This document shows, in pieces, positions 27,101 to 37,400 of a stretch of 64,000 bases of DNA. The translations under genes and the position numbers were made by a program. The notes under the pieces were generated by a model. The model was not told the DNA's origin, ran no database searches, and saw nothing but the letters and a program-made list of their open reading frames with translations. The stretch comes from Clavelina lepadiformis. Lineage: Eukaryota; Chordata; Ascidiacea; Aplousobranchia; Clavelinidae. The stretch lies in the NCBI RefSeq assembly GCF_947623445.1, contig NC_135244.1:14198860-14262859 (forward strand), written 5' to 3'. How positions within the stretch are numbered: the first letter of the stretch is position 1; every line of letters starts with the position of its first letter.

Positions 27101-28542
27101 GAATGCGAAGGTAAGCTAGCATGGAATTAGACCATAAAATAAGTTACATGTAATTATAATGATATACTGTAACAATTAACATACTGTGTGAGAACACTTT
27201 AAATAAATTCAACCAATCCAATCACAAAGTTAGTTGTAAGATGCACAGTAGACCATACTATTTTTCTATTTAGTCGCTTTTACTGGACTATATTGTCCAT
27301 TCTATAGTATAACTTAGACAGTAACCCAAGTGGCTGCATTATTGTTTAGGTAATTGTCATTTGCAATCGCACTTTTGTTAGATTCTTTTAAAATCATTCA
27401 CAAACATGAAGGGTATCGCTTAAATATATGAATTTAAATTTGATAAAATATTACACAACTTCCGAAAGCCAAAATGGAAACACAATGTTTAGGAAAAGAA
27501 TACAGGGCTCGCTTTTACATAACACGATATTCTTGAGGAAACCTCTTTTACCTCTCTTTACCTCTCCCTGCCGCAGAACCAGTTGAAGAAGAGTTAGCTC
27601 TTACTAAATGTCAGGAGCAGAGAGAGTCGGCTTTGGCAATTGGGGAGGCGGTCCAGGACGGACCCTTTGCTCCAAAATGTCTGGAAGATGGATCATTTTC
27701 TCCTGTCCAATGCTATTGGGATGAATGTTGGTGTGTGGTAAATCTAGATGGAAAAGAAGTTCCGGGAACAAGGGTTGCCAATCAATATATGGAAACTTTA
27801 AACTGTGACGAGCCCGTTGTTGCTCCCCCCAAGCCATTGCCTGGTACATGAACAAACCACTTTTTCGGCATCACCATTTTTTGTATCTTGCACATTTTTT
27901 TGTTTCTGAAACAATTGGACATCAAGGCAATAATTTTCTTCATTTTTTTGTTTTTTATTTTCTTATGTATTCATGATAAACTCTGTGGCAAGCATGATAT
28001 TTTTTCTGTTTAAAAAGCTAAAATCTTATGCATGCAGGCAACACGTCATATAATTGCATGCAATCACCGGGTTTGTTTACTATACAGGCATCAGTAAAAA
28101 AGTATTATATAAAGATATCAATAAGAAAGGTTTTTACGTTAGTTAGGTTCATTTGGGGAGCATCTTTCAAGCTTTACTTTCTGATAGTGCGTTGCTCACA
28201 GTTTACTGGTTACTTACACTCTATAGTCTATACTATAGTATATAAGAAGAAATTCCATCTTCCTGCTTTTATATTTCAAAATGGCTTTCTTTCACCATTA
28301 ATTCTGTTTGAACTCAAATGCCCAGTATCATATTATTTGAAATGGTATTGGCTCTATAGGTTTCGCTTAAAGATTGTCAATCTGTTTTGCTTTACTTACG
28401 CTGACACACTCACGTTAAAACCTAAATAGAACAATCTAAAGAACTGTTATATTTTATGTGTGAAATCGAACATTCTTTTGCAGATATAGAAGTGGCCAGG
28501 CGTGAACTTGAGCTTGCTTTGAAGAAACTTGGTGTTGAGTAG
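18176..28542 (+). CDS. Secreted antistasin/Kunitz/thyroglobulin-1 multidomain protease inhibitor, 25 exons
   Basis: Predicted 917-aa secreted inhibitor. Exons: 18176-18221, 18329-18363, 18492-18512, 18719-18751, 18917-19034, 19738-19860, 20284-20347, 20437-20569, 20670-20829, 21256-21378, 21801-21864, 21954-22086, 22187-22346, 23084-23206, 23623-23686, 23776-23908, 24012-24174, 24282-24398, 24730-24796, 25363-25495, 25639-25813, 26585-26704, 26991-27110, 27577-27843, 28484-28542. Every junction is in phase. The signal peptide is MHRPFCICFLLAIVAG. Eleven modules share CTAEMLGC...NGCELCEC, the antistasin-type ending. Four Kunitz domains have six cysteines and GPCRGKHQRYYF, placing Arg at P1, which suggests trypsin-like targets. 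A thyroglobulin type-1 domain follows (SPVQC...CWCV), a fold that can inhibit cysteine proteases. The C-terminus is a short charged helix (EVARRELELALKKLG). Exon 3 is only 21 nt. Targets are unknown; defence or matrix roles are inference. Confidence 0.9.
19540..21057 (+). repeat. Inhibitor gene tandem cassette, unit A
   Basis: Unit of about 1.52 kb holding four exons: antistasin module (19738-19860), acidic linker (20284-20347), Kunitz part 1 (20437-20569), and Kunitz part 2 plus antistasin module (20670-20829). Exons and introns are almost identical to unit B, offset by 1,518 bp. The cassette starts and ends in the same splice phase, so copies can be added without breaking the frame. Confidence 0.9.
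21058..22578 (+). repeat. Inhibitor gene tandem cassette, unit B
   Basis: Second copy, with exons 21256-21378, 21801-21864, 21954-22086 and 22187-22346. It differs from unit A by scattered changes, for example GSLVKDENG in place of GSLAKDENG, and the Kunitz donor reads CAA-gt where unit A has CAG-gt. Confidence 0.9.
22579..23908 (+). repeat. Inhibitor gene tandem cassette, unit C (partial, MITE-bearing)
   Basis: Third copy. Near-identity to A and B holds through exons 23084-23206, 23623-23686 and 23776-23908, then stops abruptly at the end of the first Kunitz exon. The next intron and the exon at 24012-24174 are clearly diverged (TYEECNVACVKG against TLEECNEVCSKR). A 307-bp MITE sits in its first intron. 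Confidence 0.88.
22709..23015. mobile_element. MITE with perfect 25-bp terminal inverted repeats
   Basis: The 25 bases at 22709-22733 (CCGTAAAACCTC...) are the exact reverse complement of 22991-23015. The interior holds two related blocks with ACCTCTAATAGAAC. A TA lies just before the left end and another three bases after the right end; a target duplication is not certain. The matching intron positions in units A and B lack it, giving an empty-site comparison. Confidence 0.9.
25955..26144. repeat. Hairpin-forming intronic element
   Basis: The two halves are imperfect reverse complements. TTGTAATCGGCACAA at the left pairs with the right-end word TTGTGCTGATTACAA, and both inner arms carry GCAGAAATA and ACATGTTTCGG or ACATGTTTCGGA in inverted order. 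It lies in the intron between the exons ending at 25813 and starting at 26585. Confidence 0.75.
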
Positions 28543-29587
28543 GAAGTGCTGTAAATTCTGAATGTACAACTTATAACTTCTCAAACAAGATGTATGACAG
28601 CCTATACTTTTGTGTAATTTTTCAGCTTCCATTATGCCCACCATTAATTAACAGAGAAGGAAAAATTTTTGCTTAGGTCTTTGCTATGTGATGTTTTGGT
28701 CACCGTTAACAACTACAGTATTTAGGCACTATAGTTTTAGAATAGAGTTATTTAAAATTCAATATCACTAATTCGCACGAAAAACTGTACCCTATAAGTT
28801 TGAAACTACTTTTGTTGGCTCCTTGTTGATCTTACTCCAGAGTTATAACATGTTATAACCTAACCTACATATAACCCAAATCTATACACCTTCTAATTAA
28901 ATCTAAAATCAGCTTAAACTAATATCAATTTTTGCATATCTTTTCTTTTCTTCTAACGTAGGTTTATCGTTATATCTATAACAGCGGGCTTGTTGGTCTA
29001 AATTTATGGTTAAACAATCGCTTCATGATGTTACCCTTATATTTTCACTTTGCAAAGCTCATCCCAAAGTGATACTGTAAAGTGTAAATCGTTGCATACA
29101 CCACGAATTAATATTTTTGTTAAGTTAAACCATGTTGACAAGTGAGGTAAACGTTTTACTCCAAACTATTGCAGTCATGTTTTATAAATCTTAACACACA
29201 TTTCTCGTTAGCACATTTTGTACACAGTCTTAAAGTGATTCCATTTCAAACAGGGCTCATTCGTGCTGCGTTTATCACTTTGCATTATACCCATTACCCA
29301 ATCTTTTCTATATACTGCCATTATATGTCTATATCACTTATATAATTCACATGAAATAATTATTGCCTTAACATATGCTGAATAAACTTGCTATACAGTT
29401 GTTATATAAGTGTCCTTTTTTAGGGTAGACACTGTTCAATTCTTATACCTAAAACGATTGCCAGTTGTATTTCTTTTAGTTACTTTCACGAACGGTGATT
29501 TATTGTATCGGCATGGGAATATATTTCCCTGCGTAAACAGTCGGTTTGTATAATTCATTCCTATACAATAAAACATGGAACCTAAGT
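28543..29587 (+). other. 3' flank of the inhibitor gene
   Basis: Holds the 3' UTR. The first canonical AATAAA I see after the stop codon is at 29381-29386, about 840 bases downstream, so the UTR is either long or ends at a variant signal. No other gene seen. Confidence 0.45.
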
Positions 29588-29595
29588 GATATAAA

Positions 29596-29947
29596 CAGGG
29601 TTGCCATCAGTCTCAACTCAAAAATAAGGACGACTAGAAAATCAACGAGGAATACCACCTTAAACAGTGTACAACAAGAGAAAGCAACCAATGTTCCTGA
29701 AAAAAAAAAAAAAAAAAACAAGACACTATCTGCATGTTCATAATTTTGATATCTCTTTGGTACAAAATGGTATCGTAAAGTGACAAAATGCCCAAAATAA
29801 GGACAAAAGTGCCCACATCCGCCCTAAAAATAAGGACGAAGGTGAAAATAAGGACATTTCTTAGAAATAAGGACAAACATATTTTCTAAGACACGGACCT
29901 TTAAAATAAGGACAAATCTTATAAATAAGGACGGTATGGCAACCCTG
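29596..29947. mobile_element. hAT-like MITE, 352 bp
   Basis: Begins CAGGGTTGCCAT and ends ATGGCAACCCTG. It is flanked by a perfect 8-bp direct repeat GATATAAA (29588-29595 and 29948-29955). The interior has a 19-base A run at 29700-29718 and six or more spaced copies of AATAAGGACAAA or close variants in its right half. Perfect flanking repeats suggest a fairly recent insertion. Confidence 0.92.
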
Positions 29948-30089
29948 GATATAAATCTACAAATAAATCGAGAATTTCTACTCAATTAACCGATTTATGC
30001 GATTAACCAGTGTATTTTCATCACATGTGAATAGGAATGGTTTGGGATTATGCAATTCTATGCGATAAAGTAATTTATACATTTAGCTC

Positions 30090-30940
30090 AGAGGTGATGA
30101 ACATGCGGTCCGCAAAGAATTTTTTGCGGCCCGTAAATCTGTTTGAGAATCGCCCTTGCATGACGAAGCATTCCGGCGAGACCAGCAGACTTGAACTTTC
30201 TTCGACCTATTTCTAATCTTTGCGCAATGCGATATCAAAAGCTGGTACCATGATTGGGTCGCAGCAGTAGCCTATGTCTTCAATAGATTGCCGCACTCAA
30301 TCGATGTATTTTTTTGCCGCGGGAGCAGCTACAAACCTGCCGAATGAAGCGGTTGCGTTTGGATGCTAATTAATTACTGTGCAAAATTGTACAGGTTACT
30401 AAAAAGTTGTGCAGCCCGCTCACGATCAGCTGTTTAACTGATACAGACTTCTTCATCACTTTACATGTCTAAAAAAGGTTCTTGTCTGATCCGATCTCAT
30501 TTGCATTCCTGCATGCTGGTTCGAACGGTTCTATAATCTATGGAAAAATTTCTAGCTCATGTAAATCTTTAAATCGAACGTGCATGTCTTGTTGAACAAA
30601 TTTCATGTGTTCAACATAAACGAGCAAGTGGTTGTCAATAACATCTTCCGACATTTTCGACAGTCGCGAAAAGTAACTGAAGTTTCTTCTGTTCAGAGTC
30701 TGCTGGTAAAGCTCCATTTTGTTAATTAGGCCACATACATGGTTTTGCATTGAACCGACATAACATTTTAGCCTTGCAGTTTATTTGTTACCCTGTTAAC
30801 TTTCTCAAAAAAAATCTGCCAAAAGACTGGTATCTTGCCGGTATGAAATTACATCTTAAGCATGAGCAGTTTCTTCTCCAAGAAATTCCACCACATTTTC
30901 ATGGAGTTCGCTATACCGTAAAAGAGATTCGTCTTTGACA
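30090..30940 (-). pseudogene. Decayed hAT transposase (GTF2IRD2/ZBED5-like type)
   Basis: On the minus strand a broken frame reads LHENVVEFLGEE, then LADFF, then across 30750-30538 QNHVCGLINKMELYQ, LNRRNFSYFSRLSKM and LLVYVEHMKFVQQDM followed by RFKDL. This order resembles the helical region of hAT transposases related to GTF2IRD2 and ZBED5 proteins (a LW..Q/NFSHFP-like block, then EYV.HL..LQ..F..RF.DL). Stops and frame breaks interrupt the upstream part. At the low-coordinate side, CAGAGGTGATGAACATGCGG followed by GCGGCCCG resembles a hAT end, but I did not find its partner. It is a dead fragment. Confidence 0.6.
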
Positions 30941-31000
30941 ACCAACCAACTTTCGTATGAAGGAGGAGACGATCAGATTCTTCATCATTTTTTTTTGCAG

Positions 31001-31161
31001 CTTTATATTTTTCCACACGAGCTCTCGCAAGCTGAAGCTTGCTTCATATGGTGTAGCCTACTGTGAAAGCTACTGATTTTACTACAACTACTACTGATTT
31101 TCGCAGTATACCTGAAGAAGCAAGCTGATGCTTGAGAAAGCTCGTGTCGAAAAATATAAAG
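31001..31161. repeat. Short inverted-repeat element, about 160 bp
   Basis: CTTTATATTTTTCCACACGA at the left is mirrored by TCGTGTCGAAAAATATAAAG at the right, and the inner arms CTCGCAAGCTGAAGCTTGCTT and AAGCAAGCTGATGCTTGAG-type words extend the pairing. It would fold into a long hairpin. No coding capacity. Confidence 0.75.
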
Positions 31162-32749
31162 ATAACCTTCAGAGTGCCAAACTATATGCTGTTTTTTTAT
31201 TTTACTTTAAAATTTGGTTAACACGTTTCAGACAACACCAATTTCTGATAAAATTGTTGGAATCGTTGTGAATCAGAAAAAGGGTTTTCCCCTTTCCGGA
31301 AAGGAGGTTGGGTATAACTTGTGTTAGTTTATTACAACTGACTAGCCTAGACTATGATAATGCATATGGAAAATGGTTTGTTATATACCATCTGGCAAAA
31401 CGGTGAAGGTCATGGATAATAAAGCCTGATAGTCTCAGTAACAAGATTGTCAATGGTATCCACTGAGTTCTAACATGGTGTTTGACCACCGTAATCTGGT
31501 GGATTCGTTAGGCGAAATTTACGACCACGTGGGATGCTATAATCAGACTGTCCACTATGCTGGAGAGATATATACATGCATTCATGAGAGGAAGATTATG
31601 TAAACCTACCTGGTACCAGTTTATACGGCTCGTGGTGTAATATAGAGCTTTCGTTATAATGTAACCCACAATACAATCAATTTTGTCAGGTTAATTGATC
31701 AGAACGTTTGGTATACCTGTAGTTTTTATTATGTGCAGACATGCAAGCTCCGTTGTTCAACAGCTAGCTAAGTTTACTCCTATTCAATCTTTCTCCAGTG
31801 CATTTTTTGCTAGCACTTATATAACTAGCCTAGGCCTATAGATTTAGGCTGTCTGTTGGCTGGATACATTTCCATGATTTCTTATCAAAAACCAGCTAAT
31901 AATTACAGCTAAATGAATGAAGCCAGCCTTGCTCATTCGTTTCGATGATTCTAAACATATTTCACTGTGTTACTTTTGACCGTTTGTCTGCTCTGATTAG
32001 TCTATGTCCTCATTTCGTGTCTTGTGTAAAGCATTGTAGCAACTGAACTCGCTGGCCACTCGATAATATTCAAAGAGTCATGACTGATGGCTACGATGGC
32101 TACAGACATGTCTGGTAGACACCACTTTCTTTCCATACGAGGCTACTCATGATTGAATATCTATACTTAATAAGCTGCGTAGACTTTACTTCGAGCATAT
32201 CCTTCATAAAGTGGTGACTAGAATGTTGAAGGTAGAGGTATCACAAATTATGAAAAGTTGCAACTAAGGTTGTATACCATTGGTACTAATCTTTGTGCAA
32301 AGGTAAATTTAAAGCATTAGATGGATATTTACTTTACAAACTCTGTGCAGCTGCCAGCAAATACAAACTGGCTGACGGAAAATAATGTTAAACTCACTGT
32401 CCCTAACTTCATCCATTTTCTACCGTGCAACTTTGTCGCAAATAACATCAAAAAAATTGTTTTTTTTCCTTTTCTCGTTTGTGTTGTCAATTACAATTTC
32501 TGGATCACTTTACTTTATCTGAAGATGAACTAATGAAAAGTCCAAAACATGTCAGTATTTTTTGTTCGTAATAAAATAGTATTATAAATGTCCCTGCTAT
32601 AGTTCTATTAATTATAACAGTTTGATATAAAATGAAATACTAATTGTTCCAAAGTGTAAATTAACCTAAAACTAATCCTCTATGACTCAAGCTCTCACTT
32701 CTTATGGTTGAATTACCTCAAAAATAAATTTGAACAAAAATAATCCAAC

Positions 32750-32830
32750 AAAGGCAGGGTTCAAACCTTAAACCTCCTGCATGTGGCCCCAATCACTAAA
32801 CATTACTCTACCACATTTGTTTTTTTTCCT
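32750..32830 (-). repeat. tRNA-derived SINE-like fragment
   Basis: Read on the minus strand it shows GTGGTAGAGTAATG, close to a tRNA box A, and about 45 bases later GGTTTGAACCC, close to box B (GGTTCGANTCC). That spacing is as in tRNA genes and tRNA-derived SINEs. It does not fold as a full tRNA by eye, so a SINE head or tRNA relic is more likely. Confidence 0.4.
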
Positions 32831-33910
32831 TGTCCAAAACGAGAGTAATGAACCTACCATCTGCTCGTCACGGTATTGTGATTTTGCTACATTGGTTAAC
32901 GGGTGCCAGTGGAATAGTTATTTCGTTAAATTATTAAAAAAATGAATGAATAGTATTGGCAGAAACGTTGAAAAAAGGGAACACACAAACAAACACAAAC
33001 TTTCAGCATTTTATACTGCTTTCGCTGTCTCCCAGCTTGCAGAGTTTGAATAAGACATTTTCCATATTGTTTTTCATGAGCTCCAGTGATGCACTTTAGG
33101 TGCTTAAGTTTGCATTTAAAGACTTTCAGTGTGCATTTCATGCAATGTGTCTGCCTGAGGTCAGTTTGATGTACATTACGAATACACCAAAGACGTCTTT
33201 ATATGTGTACACTTAATTTTTTATTTGTTTAGAGATTTAATAATTCAAACTGCACATATTACTGTGTAACTGCCCACTTTAAGTGTATTTCGGCATTTTT
33301 GTACGCACACCGTTTTCATTTTTGATTGTTTGATGCACACCAAGTCTTATTGAAAATGGCAATATTTTGCAGCCTTGACTGTCTTGCATACTGTGTAATA
33401 ATTATAAGGATAAACTAGTAATGTGTATTTTAATGGGATTATTTTTTACCATGATTAATGTTAAAGTTATTCAATTCTTTAGTTTGGCCCTTTCTTTGGG
33501 TGCAATCTGCTGCCACTTGTCATTGCAATTTTGTCATTGATCTAAAACGGTTAGAACCTAAACCCATGGTCTATGGCATTAGAAAAACCTTTTTAAAAAC
33601 CACCTGTTTGTTTCAAGATTCTATCTTTTTAACTGCAGCAGAAGAAAACAGAATAATATGCTGTGAATAAAGTTATATGTAGATAGGGTTTTGAGAGTTT
33701 CTAACGCACTTAACCGATGGTTTGCATTGACATTTAAGACTGATACACTTTCAAACATACTTTTTCACATCACTTTTATGCATGTCATCAAAGCATATTG
33801 ACATGAGAAATGGTTTAGATAGGAAATAGGTTAAAATGTAGTGTGAAACTCACAATAAGCTTTGTTGCATGCACTGGAAACAACATGTGCAGTAGGCCTA
33901 TTAAACAAGT

Positions 33911-33982
33911 CATAATACCAGCTGCTAAATGATATCAAGAATGATTCATAATACCAGCTGCCAAATGATATCAAGAACATGA
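33911..33982. repeat. Two-copy 36-bp tandem duplication
   Basis: CATAATACCAGCTGCTAAAT begins at 33911 and recurs at 33947 with one change (CTGCC for CTGCT). Both copies continue GATATCAAGAA before diverging. Confidence 0.85.
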
Positions 33983-34461
33983 TAAATATATGTCTGTATT
34001 TACTTAAACCTCGATTAGCATGTGTACCAAGTACACCATTGTGCTTGTCATATGATTAGGAGATTATGAGTTTAGGCATATTGTATCACTGTATAATAAT
34101 TTCAATTGCAACAAATTCAGATTTGGCAACTGAAGCGATTTGATTTTGATTTGATCTGATTTGACACGCCTCTTTGCTCTGAGTTAACAAGTTTCTATTT
34201 CACTGTGGTTAAGTTTTGTTTGTATTATAATTATTGTACCTCCTGAAAAATGGTGCGTATTCTTACATTTAATTCATATATAATTTTAGTTGTTTTCAAT
34301 GTTTTGTTGTTTAGGGTTGGAGCTTAAAATATTTATGAGTATGTAATTATAGCCTTTTGTGCAATTTGTTGCATAAAGACACAATTTCTATGCTTCAGTA
34401 CTAATGTCACACTAGGATTGCATTGTTTGTGCCTACAACCAATTACAAAGCAGAAGTTGAA

Positions 34462-37400
34462 ATGACTCTTTGCAAAGTCATAAGACATTTGGTGCAAAGA
34501 AAATGTCTTGCTTTTGGAATTCACATGCAAAGGGTTCAGAAAACCTATTCCATTTACCGGAAGTTATATCAAGATTATGGGCGACATAAATTGATGACAG
34601 CTATGTTTGAACACTTTCAAACAAAACGACCTTGGTGTATGTTTGCAGTCGCTGCTTGTTCCTTTTCTTGGGAAGAACACAGCATTACTAATGATGAAAT
34701 AGCGAGGTAGGCATATTTGGTTGAGAATCTGCATAGGATGTTTTATTCATCCGTTTGTAGCATAATGTAGGAATTTGATTATATGGGTTAATTCAGTTAA
34801 TGATAAAACCAAGTTCAAGGTAAGATACCTTGATGATAGTTTTAGCATTTTTGCTGAAGGATGCAATATGGTGACACAACAAGGGGCTATTCATAGAGTG
34901 TTATTGTTTTGTAATTGTTTAACATACATAAAATTTATAGATAATTTGCTTTTATTAGACATATCGAAGAACTGAATATACTTGAAAGTGTTCAGAGTAC
35001 TGCAACCAAGTCTTTGCCTAGTAATTCAGGTATTTTCATCTGGTTTTGTATATATTCTCTAACTTAACTGTAAAGTGTTGCTGTGTCCACTCCAGGTTGG
35101 TGTGTTTTCTGCTCTATTTTATAAGAAATAAAACATGGACATACCTCAAAGTTTTTGAATGCACATATCTGCATTTTTACTTACTACATTCTTCTCTTTC
35201 GGTGCTGAACATTTAGTGAGGCAAACAAGAGTTAGTGTTACAAAGGCTTATGTGGAAAATTTGGTAGTTGTAGCAAACATTTTGCTGAGTATAGGTAACG
35301 AACCAGTACTTGACTGTTACAAAAACTGTATTCAAGTGAACGGAATGGCATTTGTGTTTAAATTCAGTATTGCAGGCTGCAGCTGAAAAAGTTCCATATA
35401 TATTGTAGTAAATGCACTCAACAGTCAGGAACAGAAGTTTCATTTAGTCATTCATTCATTTTGCCTGATTATCTGTTCATTGTTTTATGGCTGCTCTTCA
35501 TGATGAAAACAATCAGCTGGTAATCTTTTTTAAAAGAAAAACTGTTGGTATTGTTACTGAAAATCTATTCTTTTTGAAGTAATAGCCCTCTGAGATGACA
35601 CCAAGATGACTTTTGACTAGTGAAACTATGCTCAGTTACCCCAAGAATAACCAAACATATTATGTGGGAAAAGATTCATCTCAATGCTGCTGGGTGATGT
35701 CAATTTGATAGCAAAATCATCATATTACAACAGAGCCGCAAAGTCACCCAAATGACTCATTTACAGTTAATCAATAAATTATTGCTTAATTTAACACAGC
35801 AGAATTTTCCAAATTCGAAACCTTTAGTTTAGAGGATTACAAAAAAATGCTGAATCAGGTAACTGTTGAATTATGTAAACAGACATGCTCATGCACGAAA
35901 CACACTTTTACGAATTCAACTGAGTTGATGCATTTCGTACATTAGATTCTCTCATCCGGTGGGCTGGAAAGCATGCCAAAATATTATACTAGAAAAGGTG
36001 ACTTTTGTGAAGCGAGACTATTGTAAACTTTTTTATTTTTTTTTGAAAAAATTGTTTTGAACTGACTTGAGTAAATTACGTGACTAAAAGATATTGTCAG
36101 AAAAATTTAGTCAACTAAATTAATGAGCCTCAAAAGAAATTGTCAGAAAAAATTGATTGTTTGTTGAAAAAGATTAATAAGCATTGCCTTACACTGTATA
36201 TAAACTCACTCATTCACACAATCAAGATGAGTCTACTTCAATTGCACGATCGCACATGGATACAGTTATAACTTGTTCATGTCGTAGATTGAGATTACTT
36301 ATGCGTTCACATGCATAGTTCATAAGAAAATGCCTAATTTGACAAACAAAAGGTTTCTCAGAAAAGAAAGAAAGGTATGGTATCACCTTTTTTACCATTG
36401 AACTGCGGATAGCCTTTGCACGACTTAAACTTGATGATAATTTCTCACCGCCTGAGCTGTTGAGCTTGTCTTTGTGCAAGTTTCGAGAGATACACATATG
36501 TATTTTTTAATTAGTTCTGTAATTTTTTACATGAATTTCCCGAATTAGGAAATGTTCTGTTAACACCTTGCCAAAGCATATTATTTACTACAGCAGTGCA
36601 TATAGGAAATCTACTCTGGTTTGCATTTTTATCAGCCAGGCCTTCTAAGTCTACACTGAGAGTAAAAGATAAACTCTAGTATGTGTGTGTGAGTAATACT
36701 TTAGTCGATGTCTATCCTTAAACGATGACAGTCATGAGACTACATGTATGTACATTAAATGCTGCTTCTGTGTGATATGGTTTATGTTTGTTGATTTATT
36801 AGTATCACAGTTTTTTTTGTTATATGCTTTAAACTATGTAATCATGAAGATTATAATTGGTGGGTGTGGCTACGTAAAACATTGTGCGGAATTATTGAAG
36901 CTAATTTCAAGTAACAATATGATACAATCTTTCAAAATTTTCTTATATTCAAATGAAACATATTTTAGAAATCTGTGTATGAATGGAGTGTAAAAACTTA
37001 ACATCATTTTCCGTTTTCACGAATCAGTTAACCCCGCAAATGGCTGTCCAGTTACTATAAAGTCACTTGCAGAATTTCATAAAGTTTTGGGACCCTTCCA
37101 TGATCACAGAGAGTTTACAGCTATATAGATGTAAAACTTGGTCATAAAGCATCAACAAAAGATTGAGTTTCAACCAAAATCTTGAAAATGCTCTCCTAAT
37201 TACAAATTTGCGCATTCGTGACCATAGCAGGAATCTAATGATACTGTTTTAGTATATACATTATACAGCATACACTACGCTTTAAAAACTATATGAATTC
37301 CTCAACCATCCACCAAGTATTTTAATACAGTTTGATAGCAAATATGTTACTTAAGGATAGAGTATTTGTTATAACGACTGTTTAATTCTATATCATTGTA

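Larger units (their letters stand above)
31162..34461. other. Intergenic, upstream of STARD7
   Basis: No supported gene over 3.3 kb. It contains a tRNA-SINE-like fragment near 32755-32830 and a 36-bp tandem duplication at 33911-33982, listed separately. A STARD7 promoter is expected near 34.2-34.4 kb, but no TATA box stands out. Confidence 0.4.

Noticed and set aside
30750..30938. Plus-strand 62-codon open frame
   Set aside because: It is the antisense of the hAT transposase relic, whose minus-strand reading shows the recognisable blocks.
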